From DATHRK01 sp035465395 (lineage in GTDB: Bacteria; Gemmatimonadota; Gemmatimonadetes; Longimicrobiales; RSA9), in NCBI GenBank assembly GCA_035465395.1, contig DATHRK010000006.1:1-64000 (forward strand): DNA of 64,000 nucleotides, in the 5' to 3' direction. Both the position numbers and the translations under genes were made by a program. This document shows, piece by piece, positions 24,535-31,932 of this stretch. Numbering within the stretch: position 1 is the first letter of the stretch; the number at the start of each line of letters is the position of its first letter. Below the pieces are notes generated by a model. The model saw only the letters and a list, made by a program, of their open reading frames with translations, did no database searches and was not told where the DNA came from.

Positions 24535-25122
24535 TCACCCGAGCGCCGATGCCACCCTCTCCCGCAGCCTGTACGCGACCGAGCCCGCGACCAGAACCTT
24601 CACGACGTCGCCGACGAGGAACGGCAGCACGCCGACTTGGATCGCCCGCGCCGGATCGCCCGTGAGGACCGCCAGTTGGGCCGCCCCGCCTACGAACACG
24701 ATGAGCGACGCCAGGAACAGGCCGGCGAACAGCCAGGCCAGGGCTGGCGCGCCGCGCGCAGGCGCCGTCCGGGCCACCCAGCCCGCCGCGGCGGCGACCG
24801 CCGGGAAGGCGAGCAGGTACCCGCCGGTGGGTCCGAACAGGTACGCGGGCCCGCCGCCGGCGACGAACGCGGGCAGGCCCGCGACACCGGCGGCGAGGTA
24901 GACGACCTGCGACGCGGCGCCGAGCCTCGGGCCCAGCAGCGCCCCGGCCAGCAAGACGAAGAGTGTCTGGAGCGTGACCGGGACCGCGGTGCCGGGCAGC
25001 GGTACCGCGGCCCGCGCGCCGAGGGCGGTCAGGAGCGCGAAGAGCACCACCGCGAGCACCTTCACGAGCCGTGGGGCGACGCGGCTCTCCTCGGCCGGGA
25101 CGACGATCGATCGGGAATCCAT
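24535..25122 (-). CDS. bioY: Biotin transporter S component
   Basis: 195-residue integral membrane protein, the substrate-binding unit of an ECF-type vitamin importer. VPLPGTAVPVTLQTLFVLLAG, LGPRLGAASQVVYLAAG, GLPAF, GPTGGYLLAFP and FLVGDVVKVLVA are the BioY landmarks; about six helices. ATG 25122 follows the thiolase stop after one base. No EcfA/EcfT genes are adjacent, so it would need shared energising units or work alone. Biotin supply fits acyl-CoA carboxylases expected in the same pathway. Confidence 0.93.
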   Translation of the reverse strand: MDSRSIVVPAEESRVAPRLVKVLAVVLFALLTALGARAAVPLPGTAVPVTLQTLFVLLAGALLGPRLGAASQVVYLAAGVAGLPAFVAGGGPAYLFGPTGGYLLAFPAVAAAAGWVARTAPARGAPALAWLFAGLFLASLIVFVGGAAQLAVLTGDPARAIQVGVLPFLVGDVVKVLVAGSVAYRLRERVASALG

Positions 25123-25123
25123 G

Positions 25124-26335
25124 TCAGCTCCTGTCCACCGAGAGGGCGACGGCATCGCCGCCGCCGAGACACAGCGTAGCGATGCCGGATTCGGCGTCGC
25201 GCTCGGCCATCGCGTGCAGCAGCGTTACGAGAATGCGGGCCCCGGAAGCGCCGATCGGGTGCCCGAGAGCGACGGCTCCGCCGTGGACGTTCACACGATC
25301 CCAGTCCCAGCCCAGCTCCCGGCCGTCGGCCAGCGCCTGCACCGCGAAAGCCTCGTTGGCCTCGATCAGGCCGTAGTCGTCGATCGAGCGGCTGTCCTTT
25401 TCCATCACCCGGCGCACGGCGGTGACGGGCGCGAAGAAGAGCTCACGGGGGGCGACCGCGCCCGACGAATACGACGCGATCCGGCCCTGAATCGAGAGGC
25501 CGTGGGCGCGCGCGTACTCCTCGCTCACGACCACGAGAGCGGCGGCGCCGTCGTTCAAGCCGGGAGCGTTCCCCGCGGTCACCACGGGCTCGGTCACGTC
25601 GTCGGGGGCGTCGCCGGCGAATACGGTCGGGAGGCGTCCGAGCGCCTCCAGGGTGGTGTCCCGGCGCGGCGACTCGTCCACCGCGACGACGGTCGAGCCC
25701 TTCCGTCCGGAGATCTCGATGGGCACGATTTCGGCGTCGAAGCTGCCGGCGTCCTGGGCCGCGATCGCGCGCTCGTGCGAGGCGAGCGCGAAGGCGTCGG
25801 CGTCCGCGCGGGAGATGCCGGCCTTGTGGGCCGTGTACTCGGCGTGCCCGCCCATGTGGCAAGCGTGAAAGCCACAGAACAGGCCGTCGTGGATCAGTCC
25901 ATCGACCATGTCCCGGTTGCCGAACTTGACGCCGGTCCGGTGGCCGAAGACGTAGTAGGGGGCGTTGGACATCGACTCCATGCCCCCAGCCACCATGACC
26001 TGCGCGTCCCCGGCGCGGATCGCCTGGGCGGCCAGCATGACCGCCTGCAGGCCCGAGCCGCACACCCGCGAGACGCCCATGGCGCCGACGTTGTCCGGGC
26101 ACCCGCCGGCCAGCGCGGCCTGCCGCGCCGGCGCCTGGCCCAGCCCCGCCGACACCACGTTGCCGAGGATGACATCGTCGATCTCGGCCGGGTCGATGCC
26201 GGACCGGTCGAGCGCCGCGCGGATCGCCGATGCCCCCAGCTCGGGTGCGGACTTCGCCGCCAGCCCCCCCAGGAAGCGCCCGATCGGCGTGCGCGCGGAA
26301 CCCACGATCACCGCGGTGCGCCGCGGATCGCTCAT
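25124..26335 (-). CDS. Acetyl-CoA acetyltransferase (thiolase)
   Basis: 403-residue thiolase. SARTPIGRFLGGL starts the protein. The nucleophile Cys92 is in SRVCGSGLQAV; EANEAFAVQ, NVHGGAVALGHPIGASG (catalytic His) and CLGGGDAVAL (second Cys) follow. GGAGGTGAT stands directly before ATG 26335, so this start is well supported and the longer in-frame extension is rejected. It condenses two acetyl-CoA or cleaves acetoacetyl-CoA. First gene of the thiolase-bioY-hydroxybutyryl-CoA dehydrogenase-acyl-CoA dehydrogenase group. Confidence 0.95.
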   Translation of the reverse strand: MSDPRRTAVIVGSARTPIGRFLGGLAAKSAPELGASAIRAALDRSGIDPAEIDDVILGNVVSAGLGQAPARQAALAGGCPDNVGAMGVSRVCGSGLQAVMLAAQAIRAGDAQVMVAGGMESMSNAPYYVFGHRTGVKFGNRDMVDGLIHDGLFCGFHACHMGGHAEYTAHKAGISRADADAFALASHERAIAAQDAGSFDAEIVPIEISGRKGSTVVAVDESPRRDTTLEALGRLPTVFAGDAPDDVTEPVVTAGNAPGLNDGAAALVVVSEEYARAHGLSIQGRIASYSSGAVAPRELFFAPVTAVRRVMEKDSRSIDDYGLIEANEAFAVQALADGRELGWDWDRVNVHGGAVALGHPIGASGARILVTLLHAMAERDAESGIATLCLGGGDAVALSVDRS

Positions 26336-26507
26336 ATCACCTCCACCTCGGTTTGCCTCGCTAGAACGCGCCGTAGAGGCGGCGCGGGCCGAAAGATAGC
26401 GGAGCCCGGAGGTCGGGTCTAGCACGCCCGCGCGCGAGCGCGCGCGAGACGGGGCCTGGCTCCACGGACATGCGGTGCACCACCCCCCCGCCCTTCCGTC
26501 CCTCGTG
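26336..26507. other. Intergenic region upstream of thiolase
   Basis: 172 bp between the MBL gene stop and the thiolase start. It includes a run of alternating CG/GC (about 26426-26450) that can fold on itself, but no clear terminator with a T run and no recognisable promoter. Confidence 0.3.
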
Positions 26508-27380
26508 TCAGTGCGGCGCCTCCAGGAGCGCAGGCCGGTCGGATTGCGGATCCAGTCGGCCCCACGCGGTACGCGGATCGTGCTCGAAGATCAGCAGCCA
26601 CGCCTCCTCACGAGCCCGCTCCAGGAGCGCGCGCTTGCTCTCCAGCGTGACCAGCGGCTCCAGGTCGTAGCCCATGATCCAGGGCAGCGGCAGGTGGGCC
26701 GTCGTGGGCACCAGATCCGCGAGGTAACACGCGGTCGCCCCAGCCGACTCGATGAGGACGGACTGGTGGTTCGGCGTATGGCCGGGCGTCCGCAGCACCC
26801 GCACGCCGGGCATGACCTCCACATCGCCTTCCAGGAACTCGAACAGGCCCGCGTCCGCGATCGGCTCGTAGTTGGCGGGGAGGTAGCTGGCGCGGATGCG
26901 CTCGTTGTCCCGGTGCGCGAACCCGAACTCGCCCCGCTGGACGACGTAGCGGGCGCGCGGAAACGCCGGCACCGTGGCGTCGCCGTCCCGGCGCGTGTTG
27001 CCCCCGGCATGGTCGAAATGCAGGTGCGTGTTGACCACCAGGTCCACGTCCGCGGGGTCGTGGCCGGCCGCCCGGATCGCGTCTTCGAGGCGCGTGGGGT
27101 CGCCGGCGTTGTCCACCCCGTAGATGTCGCGGAAACGCTCCGATTCCTTGGCGCCCACGCCCGTATCGACCAGGACCAGCGCGTCGCGCGTCTCCACCAG
27201 CAAACAGCGCAGCGCCAGGGAGATCCGGTTGCGGTCGTCGGCAGGGGCCCGCCGCTCCCAGAGGGGCTTCGGCACGACGCCGAACATCGCCCCGCCGTCG
27301 AGGCGTATCGAGCCGCCGTCCAGCGCGTGAACGCGGGTGTCGCCGACCATCCGGGTCTCCACGAGCGGCCGCCCGCTCAC
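26508..27380 (-). CDS. MBL-fold metallohydrolase
   Basis: 290-residue metallo-beta-lactamase-fold hydrolase. VNTHLHFDHAGGN carries HxHxDH; a later GHTPNHQS His, an ACYLADLVP Asp and a FEHDP His complete a two-metal site. The arrangement resembles the N-acyl homoserine lactonase/quorum-quenching-like branch (LVLVDTGVGAKE...), but substrate cannot be inferred. GTG 27380 overlaps the exonuclease stop as GTGA. It is the last gene of the rex-arcA-exonuclease-MBL run and probably shares its transcript. Confidence 0.88.
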   Translation of the reverse strand: MSGRPLVETRMVGDTRVHALDGGSIRLDGGAMFGVVPKPLWERRAPADDRNRISLALRCLLVETRDALVLVDTGVGAKESERFRDIYGVDNAGDPTRLEDAIRAAGHDPADVDLVVNTHLHFDHAGGNTRRDGDATVPAFPRARYVVQRGEFGFAHRDNERIRASYLPANYEPIADAGLFEFLEGDVEVMPGVRVLRTPGHTPNHQSVLIESAGATACYLADLVPTTAHLPLPWIMGYDLEPLVTLESKRALLERAREEAWLLIFEHDPRTAWGRLDPQSDRPALLEAPH

Positions 27381-28390
27381 GCCCAGTCCATCGAGCGCGG
27401 GAGGGCCGAGCGCCGCCGCGAACGCCGCTCCTGCGGACGCAACAGGACCCGCACGTCCGCGAGCGTCGGCGCCGCGCGTTCCTCGGCGCGTTCGATGAGA
27501 CGGACCAGGAGCGCCGCCGTCGCGCGGGCGTCCCCCCACGCGCGGTGTCGGGCCTCGTTCGGAATGCCGAAATAGCGCGACAGCGCGTCCAACGATCGGC
27601 TGCGCACCTCGGGCACCAGCCGGCGCGAGAGGCGCACCGTGCACAAGCGTTCCGACGCACGCAGCCTGCGCCGGCAGAGCGCGAACTCGTTGTGCAGGAA
27701 GCGCCAGTCGAAGCCCGCGTTGTGCGCGACCACGACGCGACCCCGCAGCGCCGCCTGCACGGCGTCGGCGATGTCGGAGAAGTCGGGCGCCGCTTCCACC
27801 ATCGCCTGGCTGATGTTGGTCAGCCGACGGATCGTGGCCGGGATGGGACGATGCGGGTTCACCAGCGTGCGCAGCTCGCCCAGGAAGCGCCCGTCTCCGC
27901 GCAGGCACACCACCCCCACCTCGGTCACGCGGTGTCCGAAGGCGCCCGATCCGCCGGTGGTTTCCACGTCCACGACGGCGTACTCCAGCTCGCGCAGCGG
28001 GGCGGCCTCCTCGATCGGGCGGGGCGAGGAGGGTGCGGGCGAGTCGCGGTCCGAAGGCGGGCGCAAGCCCCAGGGGACGGGGGCCGGAGGTGCGCCCGCG
28101 CCATCCGCGTGCGGGGTCCGCGCCGCATCCGGCGGAGGGCCGGCGCCGAGGGGCCACCGGTCGGCGCCCGACCGCGACTCCCGCAAAGGCGCGTACATCG
28201 GCGCGGGCTCGCGAACCGAGGAACTTTCGGGCGTACGCTGCCTCTCTTCGGCGATCCGCAGTGCCACGCGGGCGGCGGCCAGGCGGGTGCTGCGGTCCGC
28301 GAACCACAGATCGCGCCCGTCGACGGCGGACTCCGAGTCGGCGGCCGATCCTACCAGGCGTCCGCCCTCCTCACCGGCAACGTCATGCAT
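27377..28390 (-). CDS. DEDDh 3'-5' exonuclease (DnaQ/epsilon-like) with disordered N-terminus
   Basis: 337 residues. The exonuclease fold covers about 136-300: ExoI Asp141/Glu143 in DVETTG, ExoII HNAGFD with Asp228, ExoIII His282/Asp287 in HRAWGD. NPHRPIPATIRRLTNIS between them is typical of the DnaQ-like/PolC-epsilon class. The first 135 residues are Pro/Ala/Arg-rich and low complexity, and the annotated start at 28390 overlaps arcA by 40 nt. A later start such as ATG 28198 is possible. It may act in DNA repair or RNA trimming; its DNA polymerase partner is not visible. Confidence 0.87.
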   Translation of the reverse strand: MHDVAGEEGGRLVGSAADSESAVDGRDLWFADRSTRLAAARVALRIAEERQRTPESSSVREPAPMYAPLRESRSGADRWPLGAGPPPDAARTPHADGAGAPPAPVPWGLRPPSDRDSPAPSSPRPIEEAAPLRELEYAVVDVETTGGSGAFGHRVTEVGVVCLRGDGRFLGELRTLVNPHRPIPATIRRLTNISQAMVEAAPDFSDIADAVQAALRGRVVVAHNAGFDWRFLHNEFALCRRRLRASERLCTVRLSRRLVPEVRSRSLDALSRYFGIPNEARHRAWGDARATAALLVRLIERAEERAAPTLADVRVLLRPQERRSRRRSALPRSMDWA

Positions 28391-29622
28391 CGCGCACCCC
28401 CTCCCCCGCGCACCAGCTCCGCCCCGTCGAACGTGATGACCGCATGCTGATCATCGGCGACCTCTTCCTGCCCCGTCAAGAAATCGACCGCGTCGACGAT
28501 CGCGTACCCGGCGCGCTCCATCTCCCTGTACGTCAGCTCGTTCCTGCCGTATCCCAGCACCAGGCCGGGTCGTACCGCGACGAAGTTGCAACCGCTCGAC
28601 CACTGCTCGCGCTCCTGATCGGTTCGCCTGGCGCCGCCGCAACGAATCGGCTCCAGGGGCAGGTCCACGGCCCGGAGCGCCTCGAACAGGTCGGATCGCT
28701 CCCGCACCCCATCCTGTCCAGCGCTGTAGTGCAGCACCGATGCCCGGCCCGGGCCGATGAACTCCGGCGGGAACACCACGCAGTGGTCCCGGTCGACCAT
28801 GGTGAAGATCATGTCCAGGTGGATCATCGCGCGATCGGTCGGCAGGACGACGACGAGGATGTCCCTCACGCCCTGTTCCTGCACGAGGCGCTCCGACAGC
28901 GCGTCGAACGCGCCGGGGCTCGAGCGCTCGGACAGGCCCATCACGACGAGGTCGGGCCGCAGGACGTGCACGTCCCCACCCTCCACCGTATACCCGCCCC
29001 GCCGCTCCTCGCTGCCGTCGTAGATCAGCCCGCTGTTGCCCAGGGCGGGGTGATGCGTGAAGAGCAGCTTCATGAGGAGCTCTTCCGTCCACCGCGCCGT
29101 GTAACGCATGCTGCCGATCACCACTCCGTCACCGACGACCATACCGGCATCGCGCGTGAAGAAGAGGTTGGGCAGTGGAGGCAGATCATACCCCTGGACC
29201 CCCAGGAGCCGTTGGAGGGGCCCCTCGCTGACCTCGCGCCCCTCGATGAAATAGGACACCAGTTGGGCCGGCTCGACCTCCCTCAGCCGCGCCGCCAGCG
29301 GCTCCGAGTGCACCATGCCCGCGGCGCGGTCCACGAGGAAGCCGCGCGCGTCGTCGTCGCCGCACAGGTCGAGCAGGAGGTCTCGCACCTCGTAGACCTC
29401 GGCGAAGCGGCCGAGGATCGACTTGAAGACGCGGTGCTCCGAGCGCGCCGCGTCCAGGTCGATGATGTCGTCGTAGAGGAAATCGGCCCGATTGGCAGGT
29501 GTGACGGCCAGGAGCTCGGCGCCGGGAGTGTGGCAGATCACCGCCTCGAGCGGACCGATCTCCGACGCGACGCGGACGGATCGGGCGGCGGCCGGGGTCG
29601 CCGGTGCGCGTGCGTCCGTCAC
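28351..29622 (-). CDS. arcA: Arginine deiminase
   Basis: 423-residue enzyme that hydrolyses arginine to citrulline and ammonia, first step of the ATP-yielding arginine deiminase pathway. Active-site motifs: FTRD at 155-158, EGGD at 214-217, HLDMIFT at 268-274 and the nucleophile Cys412 in GGARCMTLP. GTG 29622 overlaps the rex stop as GTGA. No ornithine carbamoyltransferase or carbamate kinase is in the window. A perfect Rex operator upstream of rex suggests induction when NADH rises, as oxygen becomes limiting. Confidence 0.95.
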   Translation of the reverse strand: MTDARAPATPAAARSVRVASEIGPLEAVICHTPGAELLAVTPANRADFLYDDIIDLDAARSEHRVFKSILGRFAEVYEVRDLLLDLCGDDDARGFLVDRAAGMVHSEPLAARLREVEPAQLVSYFIEGREVSEGPLQRLLGVQGYDLPPLPNLFFTRDAGMVVGDGVVIGSMRYTARWTEELLMKLLFTHHPALGNSGLIYDGSEERRGGYTVEGGDVHVLRPDLVVMGLSERSSPGAFDALSERLVQEQGVRDILVVVLPTDRAMIHLDMIFTMVDRDHCVVFPPEFIGPGRASVLHYSAGQDGVRERSDLFEALRAVDLPLEPIRCGGARRTDQEREQWSSGCNFVAVRPGLVLGYGRNELTYREMERAGYAIVDAVDFLTGQEEVADDQHAVITFDGAELVRGGGGARCMTLPVRRADAW

Positions 29623-30266
29623 GACACGCCCTCGTCGCGAGCGTGCCCGAACGCGTTCAACGCGTACGAGAGGCCCTCCAGCTCCACGGCCATGTTGACG
29701 TTGCGCAACGCCACCCCCGACGGGACATCCAGAGACACCGGCGCGAAGTTCAGGATCGCCCTCGCTCCGGCGGCGACGGCTCGGTCCACCACCGGCTGAG
29801 CGGCCGGGGCGGGCACCGCGACGATCACGATGTCGATACCGCGCGCGACGAGCTCCGCTTCCATGACGTCGTCCGAGCGCACCGGCACCCCCTGCACCGT
29901 GCCACCCACCTTGGCCGGATCGGCGTCGAAGCCCACGACGATCTCGAATCCTTCGCTCCCGAACTCGCGATACCCCATCAGCGCCGACCCGATCTTGCCG
30001 GCGCCGACGACCGCCACCCGCCAGTCCCGGCGCAAACCCAGGATCTCGCGCAACGCGTCCGCCAGCTCGGCGACCGGATAGCCCAGCCCCCGCTTGCCGA
30101 ACGTGCCGAAGACGGACAGGTCCTTCCGGACCTGGGCGGCCGTGGTGCCCGCGCGCGCGGCGAGATCCTCGCTCGAGACGGTGGAGCAGCCCTGCTCTGC
30201 GAACTCGCGAAGGTGGCGACGGTACAGCGAGAGGCGCAGGACCGTCGAGTCGGAAACCTTCTTCAT
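29619..30266 (-). CDS. rex: Redox-sensing transcriptional repressor Rex
   Basis: 215 residues: a winged-helix DNA-binding domain (about 1-80; VLRLSLYRRHL, SSEDLAARAGTTAAQVRKDL, GTFGKRGLGYPV) followed by a Rossmann domain (VAVVGAGKIGSALM, FDADPAKVG, AVPAPAAQPVVD) that senses NADH/NAD+. A helix at the C-terminus is used for domain swapping. ATG 30266 was chosen because the protein begins there and the Rex palindrome lies 17 nt upstream. Overlaps arcA. It should repress its own operon and let go when NADH accumulates. Confidence 0.95.
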   Translation of the reverse strand: MKKVSDSTVLRLSLYRRHLREFAEQGCSTVSSEDLAARAGTTAAQVRKDLSVFGTFGKRGLGYPVAELADALREILGLRRDWRVAVVGAGKIGSALMGYREFGSEGFEIVVGFDADPAKVGGTVQGVPVRSDDVMEAELVARGIDIVIVAVPAPAAQPVVDRAVAAGARAILNFAPVSLDVPSGVALRNVNMAVELEGLSYALNAFGHARDEGVS

Positions 30267-30282
30267 GGGAGCGGGGCGGTAC

Positions 30283-30300
30283 TTGTGAATCGATTCACAA
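30283..30300. promoter_or_regulatory. Rex operator
   Basis: TTGTGAATCGATTCACAA, an 18-bp perfect palindrome and an exact match to the TTGTGAAnnnnTTCACAA Rex consensus. It ends 16 nt before the rex start codon, in the only gap (62 bp) of the local gene run. Binding here would block transcription of rex-arcA and the two genes beyond. Confidence 0.9.
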
Positions 30301-30328
30301 AGCAACCTACCGGTGCCCGATACCGCCG

Positions 30329-31081
30329 TCAAACCTGCTGGAAGTCCCCCGGGAAGCGGAGCTCCAGGCGGCTTTCGGCGTCCCCCGCGACGAAGCGTAG
30401 CGCGCCACCGATCAGCGCTGCCGTCACCGCCGCGACCGCGATGCGAAGCCAGGACCCGGGCGGCCGTTCGTCCCCGGGTCGGGGCACGGCGCGCAGCGCC
30501 GCGGCCAACGTCCGGTCGGGGTCCCCCGGCACGCCTTCGGGGACCCACAGCCACTCCCCTCCCGGCCCGCTCCACGTCGCGACGAAGGCGCCCTCCTCGT
30601 CCTCGCTGGCGTGCGGGAGGTCGAACACGACGGACGCCTCCGGGGCCTCACGGATGACCGCGGTCGTGCCCAGGATGAGCGTTCGCTCGAGGCGGCGCAC
30701 GTCGGTCGTCACGAGCGTCGATGTGCCGCCTGGCCGCGTCCGCAAGCCGCCGTCCTCGCCGCCGACCGCGGCGGCGTAGTCGGCGGCGGTGGCGCCCACG
30801 TGCTCCAGGGAGACGGGCTCGATGTCCAGCGAGGGCGGGTCTCCCAGGGCGATGGCGGCAAGATCGACGGCGCCGTTCACCAGGTGGGTAAGCTGCAGCG
30901 CGGCCACGCCGATGCGTCCCACCGCGGACGCCACCTTGTCGTCTAGCTCGCCGAGTATGCCCTGATCGAGCAGCTCCTGGTGGCCGAGGATCGAAGACAG
31001 CGGCGTGCGGAACTCGTGCCCGACCTCATCCAGGAGAACGCGGCTCAGGGCCCGCCTCGCATCGGCGTCGGGGATCGTCAC
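30329..31081 (-). CDS. Histidine kinase-like protein with DHp domain and degenerate ATPase part
   Basis: 250 residues. The H-box GHEFRTPLSSILGHQELL, with phosphoacceptor His22, lies almost at the N-terminus, so no sensor domain is present. Next comes a second DHp helix (ALQLTHLVNGAVDLAA). The C-terminal part has no recognisable N box, DxGxG or GxG ATP-binding motif. It ends with a hydrophobic helix (about 205-225, WLRIAVAAVTAALIGGALRF) and a short tail. GTG 31081 overlaps rsmA as GTGA. It may be a phosphotransfer or scaffold protein rather than a working kinase; no response regulator is adjacent. Confidence 0.7.
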   Translation of the reverse strand: MTIPDADARRALSRVLLDEVGHEFRTPLSSILGHQELLDQGILGELDDKVASAVGRIGVAALQLTHLVNGAVDLAAIALGDPPSLDIEPVSLEHVGATAADYAAAVGGEDGGLRTRPGGTSTLVTTDVRRLERTLILGTTAVIREAPEASVVFDLPHASEDEEGAFVATWSGPGGEWLWVPEGVPGDPDRTLAAALRAVPRPGDERPPGSWLRIAVAAVTAALIGGALRFVAGDAESRLELRFPGDFQQV

Positions 31082-31932
31082 GGCGTCCCCCTGATGACGC
31101 CGAGCGCCCGGCTCATGGCGACGAACGTCTGTGGCGGGAACGTCTCCGGACGGGCCGTGAGGTCGAGGCCCAGCTCGCGCTCGAGCGCTCCCACGTCCTC
31201 CGCGTCGAGGGCGAACTCCGGCGCGTCGCGCAGGATCCGCTGGAACTGTTTCCGGCGTCTCGCGAATGCGACTCGGGTGAGCGTCCGCAGGTCGCGCTCT
31301 TCGTTTTCCCGCAGGCGCGGCGGGTGGTGCGGCCGCAGGCGCAGGACCGTGGACTCGACGTCGGGAACCGGCCGGAACGCCCGGCGCGACACGCGCAGCG
31401 CCGCCTCCGCGTCCGCCCGCGTGCCGACCCCGACGCTCAGCGCACCGTACGCCTTGCTGCCCGCCGCGGCCAACACCCGGTCCGCCACCTCGCGCTGGAC
31501 CATCACGACGGCGCAAGCGGGACGCCAAGCGTCGGACAGGATGTGGAAGAGCATCGGCGAGGTGCGGTTGTAGGGGAGGTTGCCGATGAGCTTGAAGGCG
31601 CCCGCCGCGAGGCCGAACCGCGCGCGGGTGCACTCCAGGAAGTCGCCGTGGACGATCTCCACCGACGGGTCGGCCGCGTGCTCCCGGGTCAGCGCCTCGG
31701 CCAGCCGATCGTCCAGCTCGATCGCGATCAGCCGGCCGACGACCCCCGCGAGGTGCGCGGTCAGGGCGCCCCTCCCCGGGCCCACCTCGACGACGGTGTC
31801 GCCGGCCTCCGGCTCGAGCGCGGCCACGATCGCGCGCTGCGTATTGGGGTCGATGAGGAAGTTCTGCCCCAGCGACCGTTTGGGTCGCGGGGCTGATGCT
31901 TGCCTCCGGCGCTCCCGGCCGACCGCCATCAT
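31078..31932 (-). CDS. rsmA: 16S rRNA (adenine1518-N6/adenine1519-N6)-dimethyltransferase
   Basis: 284-residue KsgA that dimethylates two adjacent adenines near the 3' end of 16S rRNA. PKRSLGQNFLID, VVEVGPGRGALT, IELDDRLAEAL, VHGDFLE, GNLPYNRTSPMLFHIL and VQREVADR are the family motifs; the catalytic NLPY is intact. Start overlap with the upstream PP2C-fusion gene is ATGATG. It lies in a run with signalling genes, presumably because of tight packing and not a functional link. Confidence 0.95.
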   Translation of the reverse strand: MMAVGRERRRQASAPRPKRSLGQNFLIDPNTQRAIVAALEPEAGDTVVEVGPGRGALTAHLAGVVGRLIAIELDDRLAEALTREHAADPSVEIVHGDFLECTRARFGLAAGAFKLIGNLPYNRTSPMLFHILSDAWRPACAVVMVQREVADRVLAAAGSKAYGALSVGVGTRADAEAALRVSRRAFRPVPDVESTVLRLRPHHPPRLRENEERDLRTLTRVAFARRRKQFQRILRDAPEFALDAEDVGALERELGLDLTARPETFPPQTFVAMSRALGVIRGTP

